A stretch of 64,000 nt of DNA. Source: Candidatus Scybalocola faecigallinarum. Its GTDB lineage: Bacteria > Bacillota > Clostridia > Lachnospirales > Lachnospiraceae. Position 1 is the first letter of the stretch. Each line of letters opens with the position of its first letter. This document shows, in pieces, positions 34,514-43,343 of the stretch. Under the pieces are notes generated by a model. That model was not told the DNA's origin. It searched no databases and worked only from the letters and a program-made list of their open reading frames with translations. Both the position numbers and the translations under genes were made by a program. The stretch is taken from assembly GCA_018711005.1 (NCBI GenBank), contig DVIT01000044.1, positions 1-64,000 on the forward strand, read 5' to 3'.

Positions 34514-35845
34514 TTATTCCTGGGAGTCATCCTTGGGAACAATAATATTTAAAATAAATACGATCAGGAAGGACACAACTAAAGAGCTTCCTAAAATGTT
34601 CTGGAGCAGCTGAGGACAGAACTGAAGGATCGATGGTACACTGTCAATACCGATACCGATAGCCAGAGCAATACCTACGATCATCTTGTTGCGGTAGTTT
34701 AACGGCTGTTCGCACAGCAGCTGGATACCGGACATGGTAATGGCTGCAAATACAGTAACTGTAGCGCCGCCCAGCACCGGCTGAGGAATGGTTGCCATTA
34801 ATGCACTGAATTTAGGGAAAATACCTGCTGCAAGCATAATAATACTCACAATGGTAAATACGCGCTTTGCCACAACCTTTGTCGTACAGATAAGACCTAC
34901 GTTCTGGCTGTAGGGGTCTGTAGGCAGACCGCCGATACATGCACCGATCATACCGCAGATACCCTGGCCCTTGATGGCGCCGCCAAGCTCTTTATCTGTT
35001 GCTTCACGGTTAAATCCGCCCATAGCTGTAGAAGATACATCACCGATGGTCTGGACAGCCTGGACAATATACATAAGGATCATCATCAGGATGGCATCCG
35101 GATGAAACTCAAGACCAAAGGCAAAAGGCATGGGCAGAGCAAAAATGGATGCTGAAGCCACATCAGAGAAGTCGATCATATCGCCCATAAACAGCGCGAT
35201 CACATAACCGACGATAATTCCGATGATCATACCGGACACTTTAAGGTAGCCCTTTCCGAAAAAGCTACATGCCAGAGTTACTACAAGAGTAACCACTGCC
35301 AGGATCCAGTATTTGGGTGAACCAAAGGTTCCGTCAGCCCGTGCTGCAGAGCCGCCGCCAAAGTAGTTCATGGCCGTTTCATACAGGGAAAGACCAATAC
35401 TTAAAACAACGGTACCGCTGACAATGGGCGGGAAAAACTTCCGGATCTTTCCGATAAACATACCAATAAATATGGATGCAAAAGCGGCCACCAGCTGGGA
35501 GCCAAAGATGGCGGCAATACCATACTGGGTACCGATCATGGTCAGGATGGGCATATAGGCAAATGCCACACCCATAACACTGGGCAGGCCCATACCAAAT
35601 CCGAGAACAGGGAACAACTGAAGCAGAGTTGTAATACCGCCGATGATCATGGCAGCCTGGATCAGCATCGTCTGCTGGGCGTCTGTCAGCCCAAGGGAGC
35701 TGGCAATAAGCATTGGGGGTGTAATATTACCCACCAGCATTGCAAGGACATGCTGGAGCGCCTGAGGAAAAGCCACACCGATGGACGGCTTTCCATTCAG
35801 CTTAAAAAGCTCCTCACTGCCTTTTGTCTGTGCTTGTGCTTTCAT
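34514..35845 (-). CDS. NCS2-family nucleobase:cation symporter
   Basis: This 443-residue membrane protein with about 12-14 hydrophobic segments belongs to the nucleobase/ascorbate transporter family. The signature QNVGLICTTK is present, as are HVLAMLVGNITPP at the N-terminus and GSQLVAAFASIFIGM. Xanthine/uric acid permeases are the closest type; the substrate is not proven. The ATG at 35845 has AGGAGG seven bases upstream. No purine riboswitch is visible, and only 43 bases separate it from the GH43 gene before it, so both seem to share a transcript. Confidence 0.9.
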   Translation of the reverse strand: MKAQAQTKGSEELFKLNGKPSIGVAFPQALQHVLAMLVGNITPPMLIASSLGLTDAQQTMLIQAAMIIGGITTLLQLFPVLGFGMGLPSVMGVAFAYMPILTMIGTQYGIAAIFGSQLVAAFASIFIGMFIGKIRKFFPPIVSGTVVLSIGLSLYETAMNYFGGGSAARADGTFGSPKYWILAVVTLVVTLACSFFGKGYLKVSGMIIGIIVGYVIALFMGDMIDFSDVASASIFALPMPFAFGLEFHPDAILMMILMYIVQAVQTIGDVSSTAMGGFNREATDKELGGAIKGQGICGMIGACIGGLPTDPYSQNVGLICTTKVVAKRVFTIVSIIMLAAGIFPKFSALMATIPQPVLGGATVTVFAAITMSGIQLLCEQPLNYRNKMIVGIALAIGIGIDSVPSILQFCPQLLQNILGSSLVVSFLIVFILNIIVPKDDSQE

Positions 35846-35888
35846 TTTCAATCCTCCTAGTGTCACCGCGTATTACGCGGCATAAACG

Positions 35889-37385
35889 TTATGTTGTTTT
35901 TGTATCAAATGCCAACTGTTTGAAATCCAGCGTTCCTTCGCCTTCAAACTTAACATACAGGGCATAAATACCATCTTTAACCTGCACAGGGATGGAAATA
36001 TTGGTCCAGCAGGAAAGCTCCCGGTCAAGAACGGTCTGACCGATCACTTCTGTGCAGTCCTCGTTAAGGGCAGCCTTAACGGTTCCCTTAAATGTGCCTC
36101 TCAGTTCCAGTGAAAGGCCGGAAACATTTTTAAAATCAAAATATTTATAACCAACAACGGTTCCGTCCTGGATATCTCCTACAAACGGAACATTCTGGCG
36201 CTGAACGATCCTTGGCTGGAAAGCCAGGTCCGGATTTTTATAATCAATACCTTCGCTGGTCTTAGGATGGGTCAGGTGGCAGGCAATAGCTGCCGGATAG
36301 CTGCCGGAGCCGTAAAGCGGCCCGCCGTTTAATCCGCAGCTGGTGATCTCAACCTGAGGAATGCTGCCGTCAGGAAGGATCCGGATCTTTTCCGCATAGC
36401 CCTGGCGTGAAAATTCTGTGCCATTGGTCTGACGGTGGTAGAAAATATAAAAATCATCCTTCACCTGAACAATGCCGCCATGGTTATTTCCCAAAGGATA
36501 CACCGGCTTTGTACGGCCGTTAAGACCCACATCCCCGTTGGATACGATCGTGCCGCCGTAAACAAAGCCTTCTGCAGGCTTATCGCTGACAGCATAGCAA
36601 AGTTCATGGCTCTTATGGCTGGAATATACAAAATAATACTTTCCGTTGATCTTTCTTATTGAAGAAGCCTCAAAAAAACCGTGGCCCTCAAAACCGGTGC
36701 CTGCCGTATGGTGACCGCCCGGCACGCACACATGGGGCGTATCTTTCATGGTGATCATATCCGGCTCCAGCTCTACAGCCATGCCGTTTTCACCCATGGT
36801 GATCCGTGTAAGGGTCTCTATCATTTTGCGGGAATCTTCTGGCAGAGCAGCCAGCTCCTCCGGTGAAAGCTTAGGCGGAGCCATCTCCTTTTCACATGCC
36901 GGAGCAAAGCCATAGTAAAGGTAAACTCTCCCGTCATCATCTGTGAAAACTGCCGGGTCAAAAGGCATGTACTCCTCAAGGGTCTTCCCGCCTAAAATAT
37001 GATCCGGATACTTTACATGTCCGTAAAATTCAAAAGGTCCTGCCGGTGAATCACTGACAGCCACGCCGATCTCCGGATAAAAAGAAAAACAATAGTAAAG
37101 ATAATAACGGCCATCCGGTCCCTTTGTTACGTCCGGCGCCCAAAGCTGCATCTTATCATCAGCATTGGACGGGTCCTGATTGCGGCGATAGCTGACACCT
37201 TCACAGCGCCAGTCTTTCAGATTGTCCACCGGAGCCGACCATACTGTATAATGATCCTGACAATATGCCGTCCCCCCGGTCACATCATGGGAACCATAAA
37301 TATACACTCTGCCGTCAAAAACATGGGGTTCCCCATCAGGTATGTACTCTGTTAAAGGCAGATAAGGATTAAAAATTTGTTCCAT
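35889..37385 (-). CDS. Glycoside hydrolase family 43 enzyme, cytoplasmic
   Basis: This 498-residue protein has a five-bladed propeller domain: PDGEPHVFDGRVYIYGSHD near the N-terminus holds the catalytic aspartate region, MPFDPAVFTDDDGRVYLYYG the pKa-modulating aspartate and GHGFFEASSIRKINGKYY the general acid. A C-terminal beta-rich region (about 370-498) looks like a carbohydrate-binding accessory domain. GH43 enzymes act on xylosides or arabinosides. There is no signal peptide, so the substrate must be imported oligosaccharide. The ATG at 37385 follows AAGGAG by 8 bases. Confidence 0.9.
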   Translation of the reverse strand: MEQIFNPYLPLTEYIPDGEPHVFDGRVYIYGSHDVTGGTAYCQDHYTVWSAPVDNLKDWRCEGVSYRRNQDPSNADDKMQLWAPDVTKGPDGRYYLYYCFSFYPEIGVAVSDSPAGPFEFYGHVKYPDHILGGKTLEEYMPFDPAVFTDDDGRVYLYYGFAPACEKEMAPPKLSPEELAALPEDSRKMIETLTRITMGENGMAVELEPDMITMKDTPHVCVPGGHHTAGTGFEGHGFFEASSIRKINGKYYFVYSSHKSHELCYAVSDKPAEGFVYGGTIVSNGDVGLNGRTKPVYPLGNNHGGIVQVKDDFYIFYHRQTNGTEFSRQGYAEKIRILPDGSIPQVEITSCGLNGGPLYGSGSYPAAIACHLTHPKTSEGIDYKNPDLAFQPRIVQRQNVPFVGDIQDGTVVGYKYFDFKNVSGLSLELRGTFKGTVKAALNEDCTEVIGQTVLDRELSCWTNISIPVQVKDGIYALYVKFEGEGTLDFKQLAFDTKTT

Positions 37386-37421
37386 AGAATCTTCTCCTTC
37401 TTTCAAGTAAATTTTTAGCAG

Positions 37422-37439
37422 TGCAGGACATGGCCTGCA
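37422..37439. promoter_or_regulatory. Palindrome in the GH43 leader, possible operator
   Basis: TGCAGGACATGGCCTGCA has 6-bp inverted arms. An extended -10 (TG then G then TATGAT, reverse strand, about 37446-37454) stands directly upstream, so a bound regulator could block transcription. No -35 is clear. Confidence 0.4.
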
Positions 37440-37473
37440 TCACTATCATACCATGAAGTCCCATGTTTGGGAA

Positions 37474-37503
37474 TAAAAAAATGGGCCTCCGCTTTGGAAG
37501 CCC
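37474..37503 (-). terminator. Terminator after rpmF
   Basis: GGGCTTCC pairs with GGAGGCCC (one G-U) around a 5-base loop, followed by ATTTTTTTATTC on the reverse strand. Confidence 0.8.
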
Positions 37504-37551
37504 GTTTTTATAACAGCCTGCATAAACCCAGGCTATTATAGCGTTTCCTCA

Positions 37552-37731
37552 TCAGTCAACAGTAACGATTTCGCGCTTGTTGTAAGAACCGCACTTTTTG
37601 CACACTCTATGAGGCATCATTAATTCGCCGCACTTGCTGCACTTTACTAAAGCCGGAGCAGTCATTTTCCAGTTTGCTCTGCGGCTGTCGCGTCTTGCTT
37701 TAGAAGATTTATTTTTTGGACAGATAGACAT
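37552..37731 (-). CDS. rpmF: 50S ribosomal protein L32
   Basis: This 59-residue protein starts SICPKNKSSKARRDSRRANW and ends with a zinc ribbon of four cysteines, CSKCG and CKKCG. The cysteine-containing form is the zinc-binding version of L32. It starts 3 bases after the DUF177 gene, the universal yceD-rpmF pair. An AAGGAGG site lies within the end of the preceding gene. It is shorter than most annotated genes but clearly real. Confidence 0.97.
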   Translation of the reverse strand: MSICPKNKSSKARRDSRRANWKMTAPALVKCSKCGELMMPHRVCKKCGSYNKREIVTVD

Positions 37732-37734
37732 GAA

Positions 37735-38262
37735 TCACACCTCCTTAAAATTCTTAAAAATATCCCGGATCGCTGACATTCTTGGGTCTAATGACTCCCG
37801 GTCACATCCGCATTCGCCAAGGTTTAAGTTTTGTCCGCACTTAAAGCAGATCCCCTTACAATCCTCACGGCATAAAGTTTTCATAGGGAAATGAATCAGA
37901 AGCTCATCGGACACTAACCGGTCAACATCCAAGCTGCTATGATCAATATAACTTGTTTCATCCAGATCATTAATACGATCCTCATCCGTTTTTTTCAGAT
38001 CGATCACCTTATCCACATCCATGGAAAATGATACAGGAACATCCTCCAGACAACGGTCACAGGGTACCAGAAGCACAGCTTCAATATGCCCCTGGATGGA
38101 TACCTCCCGTTCACCCACATTGGCAACTGTCAGGTCCACAGGCACCTTCTTTGAAAAAGGATACTGCATGCCGTTCATATCAAAAGTCTCCATTTCAACA
38201 GGGACTTCATAATGCTCAGTTTTTCCCGGGGTGGATAAAATTTCTGAAATATTTATTATCAT
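37735..38262 (-). CDS. DUF177 family protein (YceD), 23S rRNA accumulation factor
   Basis: This 175-residue protein has the DUF177 pattern: VLLVPCDRCLEDV in the middle and a C-terminal cysteine cluster (CREDCKGICFKCGQNL ... ECGC). In plants and bacteria it affects 23S rRNA accumulation and is nearly always before rpmF, as here. The start at 38262 is set by GGGAG six bases upstream. A consensus promoter lies about 30 bases before it. Confidence 0.93.
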   Translation of the reverse strand: MIINISEILSTPGKTEHYEVPVEMETFDMNGMQYPFSKKVPVDLTVANVGEREVSIQGHIEAVLLVPCDRCLEDVPVSFSMDVDKVIDLKKTDEDRINDLDETSYIDHSSLDVDRLVSDELLIHFPMKTLCREDCKGICFKCGQNLNLGECGCDRESLDPRMSAIRDIFKNFKEV

Positions 38263-38291
38263 AGGCATCTCCCAAATTTCATACGACTGTA

Positions 38292-38320
38292 ATTATACAT
38301 AGCCCGCAGGTTTTTGTCAA
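38292..38320 (-). promoter_or_regulatory. Promoter of the DUF177-rpmF operon
   Basis: Reverse strand TTGACA (38320-38315), 17 bases, TATAAT (38297-38292): both hexamers and the spacing are consensus, as expected for a highly expressed ribosomal protein gene. Confidence 0.88.
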
Positions 38321-38396
38321 CATAAAATTTAAACATTGTAAAGTAAAATTACTTGACAGTCCTTTCAGGATCATATTTTACAGTCAAAAGGATGAT

Positions 38397-38432
38397 AAAA
38401 GGCGGTGTCACCATCTTATGCACCGCCTTTTT
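38397..38432. terminator. Terminator after ackA
   Basis: AAAAGGCGGTG (38397-38407) and CACCGCCTTTT (38421-38431) form an 11-bp stem with a 13-base loop and U-rich ends in both directions. Confidence 0.88.
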
Positions 38433-38443
38433 AAATATACGGA

Positions 38444-39640
38444 TTACTTGCTTAATAATGCAACAGTCTCGCGGCAGATAGCCAGTTCTTCATTGGTCGG
38501 AATGGTCATTACGGCAACCTTGGACTCTGGTGTGGAAATAATAATATCCTCGCCCCGCTTTGCGTTCTTTTCCTGATCCAGTTCAATTCCCAGGTATCCA
38601 AGATAAGAGCAAATGTCTGTACGCACGTATCTGTTATTTTCTCCAAGGCCTGCAGTAAATGCGATGGCATCCACACCGTTCATGGCTGCTGTGTAAGCGC
38701 CGATATACTTTGCTACTCTGTAGGCAAATACCTTCATAGCCAGCAGTGCTTCCGGTTTTCCTGCCAGGCTGTCCACTTCCAGATCCATAAAGTCGCTGGT
38801 GTAGCCGGAAACGCCAAGCACACCGGACTTCTTGTTAAGAACATCCATAACGCCGGCAATATCAAGATTTTCTTTCTTTGCAATAAATTCCACAATGGCC
38901 GGGTCAATATCACCGGAACGTGTACCCATGATCAGACCTTCCAGAGGTGTAAGACCCATGGAAGTATCTACGGACTTACCGTTCTTTACAGCACAGCAGC
39001 TGGCGCCGTTGCCCAGGTGGCAGACGATCGTCTTCACCTGATCATAAGGCTTTCCAAGAAGCTCGGCAGCTCTGTGGGAAACATAGCTGTGGCTTGTACC
39101 GTGGAAGCCGTAGCGTCTTACTTTATATTTCTTATAGTATTCGATAGGCAGACCGTAAAGGTAAGCTTCTTCCGGCATGGTCTGATGGAAAGCGGTATCA
39201 AATACGCATACCATAGGTGTGCCCGGCATAAGCTTTTTACATGCGTCAATACCCATAAGATGGGCAGGATTGTGAAGGGGTGCCAGTTCGCAGCATTCTT
39301 CAATGGCTTTGTAAACTTCATCGGTAAGGATCGTGGAAGAATCAAACTTTTCACCGCCATGAACGATTCTGTGGCCAACAGCATCAATCTCGCTCATGTC
39401 TTTGATCACGCCGATTTCAGGATCTGTCAGTGCTTCAATAACCATAGCGATAGCTTCCACATGGGTCGGCATAGGCGCTTCCTTGCGGATCTTGTCTTGT
39501 CCGGCTTTCTGATAAACCAGACGGCTTCCGTTAATAGCGATACGTTCGCAAAGGCCTTTAGCTAACACGGCTTCTGTGTCTGAATTAATAAACTGAAATT
39601 TGAGGGAAGAACTCCCGCAGTTGATGACTAAAACATTCAT
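38444..39640 (-). CDS. ackA: Acetate kinase
   Basis: This 398-residue enzyme of the ASKHA superfamily interconverts acetyl phosphate and acetate with ATP formation. Motifs are NCGSSSLKFQFI at the N-terminus, FDTAFHQTMPEEAYLYGLP, RRYGFHGTSHSYV, GNGASCCAVKNGKSVDTSMG and FTAGLGENN. It stands alone without pta, which is often its partner. Its promoter overlaps that of the divergent tmcAL gene. It is the main ATP-yielding step of acetate-forming fermentation. Confidence 0.98.
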   Translation of the reverse strand: MNVLVINCGSSSLKFQFINSDTEAVLAKGLCERIAINGSRLVYQKAGQDKIRKEAPMPTHVEAIAMVIEALTDPEIGVIKDMSEIDAVGHRIVHGGEKFDSSTILTDEVYKAIEECCELAPLHNPAHLMGIDACKKLMPGTPMVCVFDTAFHQTMPEEAYLYGLPIEYYKKYKVRRYGFHGTSHSYVSHRAAELLGKPYDQVKTIVCHLGNGASCCAVKNGKSVDTSMGLTPLEGLIMGTRSGDIDPAIVEFIAKKENLDIAGVMDVLNKKSGVLGVSGYTSDFMDLEVDSLAGKPEALLAMKVFAYRVAKYIGAYTAAMNGVDAIAFTAGLGENNRYVRTDICSYLGYLGIELDQEKNAKRGEDIIISTPESKVAVMTIPTNEELAICRETVALLSK

Positions 39641-39715
39641 TAATACGTGTCTCCTTTATTATTTTTTACGCAACAGCCAGTGGCCTTATGGCCGGGCCAT
39701 CACCCAGATGTGTAT

Positions 39716-39744
39716 ATTATATAATAATTCTCTTGAAGTGTAAA
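39716..39744 (-). promoter_or_regulatory. ackA promoter
   Basis: Reverse strand TTTACA (39744-39739), 17 bases, TATAAT (39721-39716). Its -35 lies directly next to the -35 of the tmcAL promoter on the other strand, so the two polymerase footprints overlap. Confidence 0.75.
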
Positions 39745-39761
39745 GCTGTGTTGTTTATAAT
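39733..39761 (+). promoter_or_regulatory. tmcAL promoter
   Basis: TTGAAG (39733-39738), 17 bases, TATAAT (39756-39761). It diverges from the ackA promoter, with the spacers of the two promoters overlapping. Confidence 0.72.
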
Positions 39762-39796
39762 AGATGATAAAACCCCCTTATGAAAGGAGATTGTCC

Positions 39797-41074
39797 ATGA
39801 ACACTGTGGGCGTTATCGCAGAATTTAATCCATTGCACAAGGGTCATGAATATTTGCTCCAGACTGCCAAAAAGCAGTGCGGCGCCGAATATGTGATCGT
39901 AATCATGAGCGGCAGCTTTACCCAGCGGGGCGAACCGGCCATTTACGATAAGTTCGTTCGGACACGATGGGCCCTGTCCTGCGGGGCGGATCTGGTCATT
40001 GAAATGCCCACAGCAGCCGCCTGCGCCAGCGCCAAAGACTTTGCCAGGTGCGGCGTTTCTCTTTTAGCGGCCTGCGGTTCTGTTTCTCACCTGGCCTTTG
40101 GGTGTGAAAATGCGGATCTGCCACAGCTTATGACATTATCACGCCTTTTAAGCACTGAGCCCCGGCTGTATAAGCAGGCATTAAAACAGGCGCTAAAAGA
40201 AGGGCTCTCCTGGCCTGCTGCCCGCGGCCATGCCCTGACGGTTCTTGCAAAAGAGTCCTGTGCAGGGATCGATCTGCCGCCAAAAGCAGCGCTGGAACAG
40301 CTGTTAAAACAGCCCAATAATATCCTGGCCCTGGAATATCTCCAGGCCATCCATGAAACCAAAACCCAATTTAACCATTCCATAACACCTGTTCCCATTC
40401 AGCGTATCTTCGCCGGATACCATGACACAAGCCTTTCTAAGAGCTTTTGCTCTGCCTCGGCACTGCGTCAGGCCATCCTTAATGGCGGACATTCGGACCG
40501 TTTCCTGTGTCATTTTCCGGAAGGGATCCGCCAGGATGCCGCTGAAGTTATTGAAACAGAGCCGGCCATGACCCGGGATGCGCTTTCTTCCATGCTCGTT
40601 CTGCGTCTTTTAAATACCGGCGAAGAAGACCTGGCCCGGATCCTTGATATGGATCCTTATCTGAATGGACGTATCCATAACATGACCGAATACTTTACAG
40701 GCTTTGACGATTTTGCCGGCCGTCTGGCCACCCGTGCCTACACCGGCACCCGCATCAGCCGTGTGCTTCTCCACATTTTGCTTGGTATCCAAAGCAGCCA
40801 CCGGCAGGATCTGATCCGCTGCCATTACGCGCCATATCTTCGCATCCTTGGTTTTAAAAAGTCCAGCGCTCCTTTGCTGGGTCAGATCAAAAAAAACTGC
40901 CAGGCGCCGATGATCTCCCGTCCGGCAGCAGCATCCAGACAGCTTATATCTCCCCAGGCCCAACAGCTGTTTGACCTGGATACGTATGCAGCCCGTATTT
41001 ATCAAAGTCTTCAAAGTATAAAAAAAGGCACGCCGGTTCCCCACGAATTCCGTCAAAAGCTGGTGATTTTGTAA
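39797..41074 (+). CDS. tmcAL: tRNA(Met) cytidine acetate ligase
   Basis: This 425-residue enzyme (YlbM family) has a nucleotidylyltransferase N-terminus with GVIAEFNPLHKGHEY (HxGH motif) and SGSFTQRGEPAIYDKF. TmcAL uses ATP and free acetate to make N4-acetylcytidine at the wobble base of tRNA-Met. The ATG at 39797 follows AAAGGAG by 7 bases; an earlier ATG lies in the promoter. It is divergent from ackA, whose product is its substrate. ylbJ follows after about 100 bases. Confidence 0.94.
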   Translation: MNTVGVIAEFNPLHKGHEYLLQTAKKQCGAEYVIVIMSGSFTQRGEPAIYDKFVRTRWALSCGADLVIEMPTAAACASAKDFARCGVSLLAACGSVSHLAFGCENADLPQLMTLSRLLSTEPRLYKQALKQALKEGLSWPAARGHALTVLAKESCAGIDLPPKAALEQLLKQPNNILALEYLQAIHETKTQFNHSITPVPIQRIFAGYHDTSLSKSFCSASALRQAILNGGHSDRFLCHFPEGIRQDAAEVIETEPAMTRDALSSMLVLRLLNTGEEDLARILDMDPYLNGRIHNMTEYFTGFDDFAGRLATRAYTGTRISRVLLHILLGIQSSHRQDLIRCHYAPYLRILGFKKSSAPLLGQIKKNCQAPMISRPAAASRQLISPQAQQLFDLDTYAARIYQSLQSIKKGTPVPHEFRQKLVIL

Positions 41075-41179
41075 GCTCCCATTCCTTCAAGCTTCCTTTT
41101 CTCTAAGCTTCCTTCAGGGAATAGCTGACAGTCCCGGGGCATATAACTAATACTAAGTCATATTCTCCGGGAGCCTGCC

Positions 41180-42115
41180 ATGCTTAAAATCATCATTCCG
41201 GCCATTGTCTTTCTCATCCTGCTTCTTTTATTTCCTTCAGTGTGCGTCCAGGGGGCCGCTTCCGGCCTTTGCCTGTGGCTGGATACTATGGTTCCGACTC
41301 TTTTTCCCTTTCTTCTCATCACCAATATCCTCAGAGACTACCATGGCATCCCTTTGTTTGAACATCTGTTTTCACCTATCCTGAGCCGCATTTTTAAAAC
41401 AGGATCCGGCGGAGCCTACCCGGTGATCCTTGGCTGTTTATGCGGTTATCCCATGGGAGCAAAGGCCGTGTGCGACAGTCTTTCCGGAGGCCGCATACAG
41501 CCCCGGGAGGCCGATTATCTTATTACATTTGTCAATAATCCAAGCCCTGTCTATATGACCGGCTATGTATGCCTGTATATATTGGGCCGTGAAGATCTCC
41601 GCTTTCCTCTCCTTATGATCATCCTGACCGTACCTGCCATCACCGCTTTTATTATCCGCCGTCTCCCGGGAAACAGGCATGCACCGGGGCCTGTCCTTCT
41701 GGCTGCACAGCTTTCCCGGCAAAACAGCGGCGGATCTTTAAACCGCTGCATCACCGATGCCTGTGATGTTCTTGTAAAAGTCGGCGGTTTTATGATGATC
41801 TTCTCTGTATTTTCCGCCCTGATCCAGCAGCTGCCCGGAATCCCGGCTGTTGCCGTCTGCATAATTGCAGGTCTGCTGGAACAGACCACCGGCCTGGCTC
41901 TTTTAAAAGCCCAGGCCATATCTGCAGAAATAAAAACAGTCCTTGCCATGGTTTTTGTCTGTTTTGGCGGTCTGTCCATACTGGCGCAAACCTACAGCAT
42001 TATCCATCCGCAGGGACTGTCTGTAAAAAAATATATTTTCGGGAAAATTATTTCCGGAACTGCCGCCGGACTGCTCACTCTGGGGTGGCTATATATAGCC
42101 CGGATGTTTCACTGA
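41180..42115 (+). CDS. ylbJ: Sporulation integral membrane protein YlbJ
   Basis: This 311-residue protein has about eight hydrophobic helices and a nucleoside-recognition (Gate) type core: WLDTMVPTLFPFLLITNIL, GCLCGYPMGAKAV and FVNNPSPVYMTGYV. YlbJ is needed for spore cortex formation in Bacillus, where it is made under sigma-E. GGGAG lies six bases before the ATG. It ends with TGA directly against the stop of the coiled-coil gene on the other strand. The upstream 105 bases carry two AAGCTTCCTT words but no clear promoter. Confidence 0.9.
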   Translation: MLKIIIPAIVFLILLLLFPSVCVQGAASGLCLWLDTMVPTLFPFLLITNILRDYHGIPLFEHLFSPILSRIFKTGSGGAYPVILGCLCGYPMGAKAVCDSLSGGRIQPREADYLITFVNNPSPVYMTGYVCLYILGREDLRFPLLMIILTVPAITAFIIRRLPGNRHAPGPVLLAAQLSRQNSGGSLNRCITDACDVLVKVGGFMMIFSVFSALIQQLPGIPAVAVCIIAGLLEQTTGLALLKAQAISAEIKTVLAMVFVCFGGLSILAQTYSIIHPQGLSVKKYIFGKIISGTAAGLLTLGWLYIARMFH

Positions 42116-42820
42116 TCAGTCAATATCGTCGTAATCGAAATCATCGTCGGCATCGTCGTCAGCAGCAGGTTCCTCGTATACAGGTTCTTCTTCAGAAACA
42201 GGCTCATCATACGCCGGCTCATCGATCACAGGTTCGGAAACAGAAGAAACCACAGGCGCAGCTTCACTGGCCGCAGGTGCGTTCAGCTGGCTTGCCAAAG
42301 CTTCTTTGTTGCTTACGATAATATCATAATTATAGGAAAGGCCCTCAATCAACGCCTGAGAATTGGCTCTGGCGCCCTCTAATGTACGTCCGATGATCGT
42401 CTCAAGATTCGTCACCAGTTCCTGAGTATACTCCAGGGCGCTGCGGCGGATGCCTTCTGCATCTTCGTTAGCAGCGTTAATGGTGGCTTCTGCCTGAGCA
42501 TTGGCATTATTCATCACTTCTTCAGCACGCTCATAGGCCTTGAGCATGATCTCATGTTCTTCTACAAGGGAATTGGTATACGCAGTAGTTTCTTCCAGCA
42601 TCTTCTCAGCCTGAGCCTGGGCATCGCTGATGATCTTATCCCGATTAGCAATAATCTTCTGGTATCTCTTAATTTCCTCAGGTGTTTTTAATCTCAGTTC
42701 TGTCAGCAATTCATATAATTCGTCTTTAGGAACGATCACCTTAGACTGTGAAAAAGGCTGGGGTTTGCAGCTCTCAATAAATTCTTCGATTTCATCAATT
42801 AACTGTTCAATTCTGCTCAT
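42116..42820 (-). CDS. Coiled-coil protein, DivIVA/V-ATPase subunit H-like
   Basis: This 234-residue protein starts RIEQLIDEIEEFIESCKPQPFS, then has about 110 residues of coiled coil (65-175: KIISDAQAQAEKML, EVMNNANAQAEATINAANEDAEGIRR), rich in A and E with heptad spacing. It ends in an acidic tail (DDDADDDFDYDDID). Such proteins are found next to coaD in Clostridia and are annotated loosely as ATPase subunits. It has no catalytic motif. A structural or division-linked role is possible but unproven. It follows coaD by 36 bases. Confidence 0.8.
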   Translation of the reverse strand: MSRIEQLIDEIEEFIESCKPQPFSQSKVIVPKDELYELLTELRLKTPEEIKRYQKIIANRDKIISDAQAQAEKMLEETTAYTNSLVEEHEIMLKAYERAEEVMNNANAQAEATINAANEDAEGIRRSALEYTQELVTNLETIIGRTLEGARANSQALIEGLSYNYDIIVSNKEALASQLNAPAASEAAPVVSSVSEPVIDEPAYDEPVSEEEPVYEEPAADDDADDDFDYDDID

Positions 42821-42856
42821 AATTGCTTCTCCTTTACTGAAAATTCTATCGGCACA

Positions 42857-43333
42857 TTAGCTAAACTTTTCTTTGAGTCGTTTTTCTACCAGCGGGGGGA
42901 CAAATGCAGAAATGTCACCGTTGTGAGATGCATACTCACGGACCACACTGGAGCTTAAATAAGAATACTGGACATTGGTTACTAAAAACATGGTATCCAT
43001 CTGAGGGCAAACGATACGGTTGGACTGAGCCCACTGAAGCTCATATTCAAAATCCGTCACAGCCCTCAAACCACGGACAACAATGGTCGCATTGCACTCT
43101 ACCACAAAATCTACCAGTAATCCTTCAAAATAACGGACCTCCACATTAGGAATATCCTTACATACTTCACTTAACATATTAACACGTTCTTCGGCAGAAA
43201 ACAACGGCGTTTTTGAACTATTATGCAAAACACCGATCACAAGATGGTCTACCATCTTTGCTGCCCGCTTTATAATATCGATATGACCATTGGTCACCGG
43301 ATCAAAGCTTCCGGGATAAACGGCAATACGCAT
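42857..43333 (-). CDS. coaD: Phosphopantetheine adenylyltransferase
   Basis: This 158-residue enzyme makes dephospho-CoA from 4'-phosphopantetheine and ATP. The nucleotidyltransferase motif is [16 protein letters not shown] (6-21), and [12 protein letters not shown] and [13 protein letters not shown] are typical of the active site. It follows rsmD by 10 bases; the rsmD-coaD pair is conserved in bacteria. Length is normal. Confidence 0.97.
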   Translation of the reverse strand: MRIAVYPGSFDPVTNGHIDIIKRAAKMVDHLVIGVLHNSSKTPLFSAEERVNMLSEVCKDIPNVEVRYFEGLLVDFVVECNATIVVRGLRAVTDFEYELQWAQSNRIVCPQMDTMFLVTNVQYSYLSSSVVREYASHNGDISAFVPPLVEKRLKEKFS

Positions 43334-43343
43334 TTCTCATACC

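Noticed and set aside
35846-35888. Purine riboswitch before the NCS2 permease
   Set aside because: Only 43 bases lie between the GH43 stop and the permease start, too short for the aptamer.
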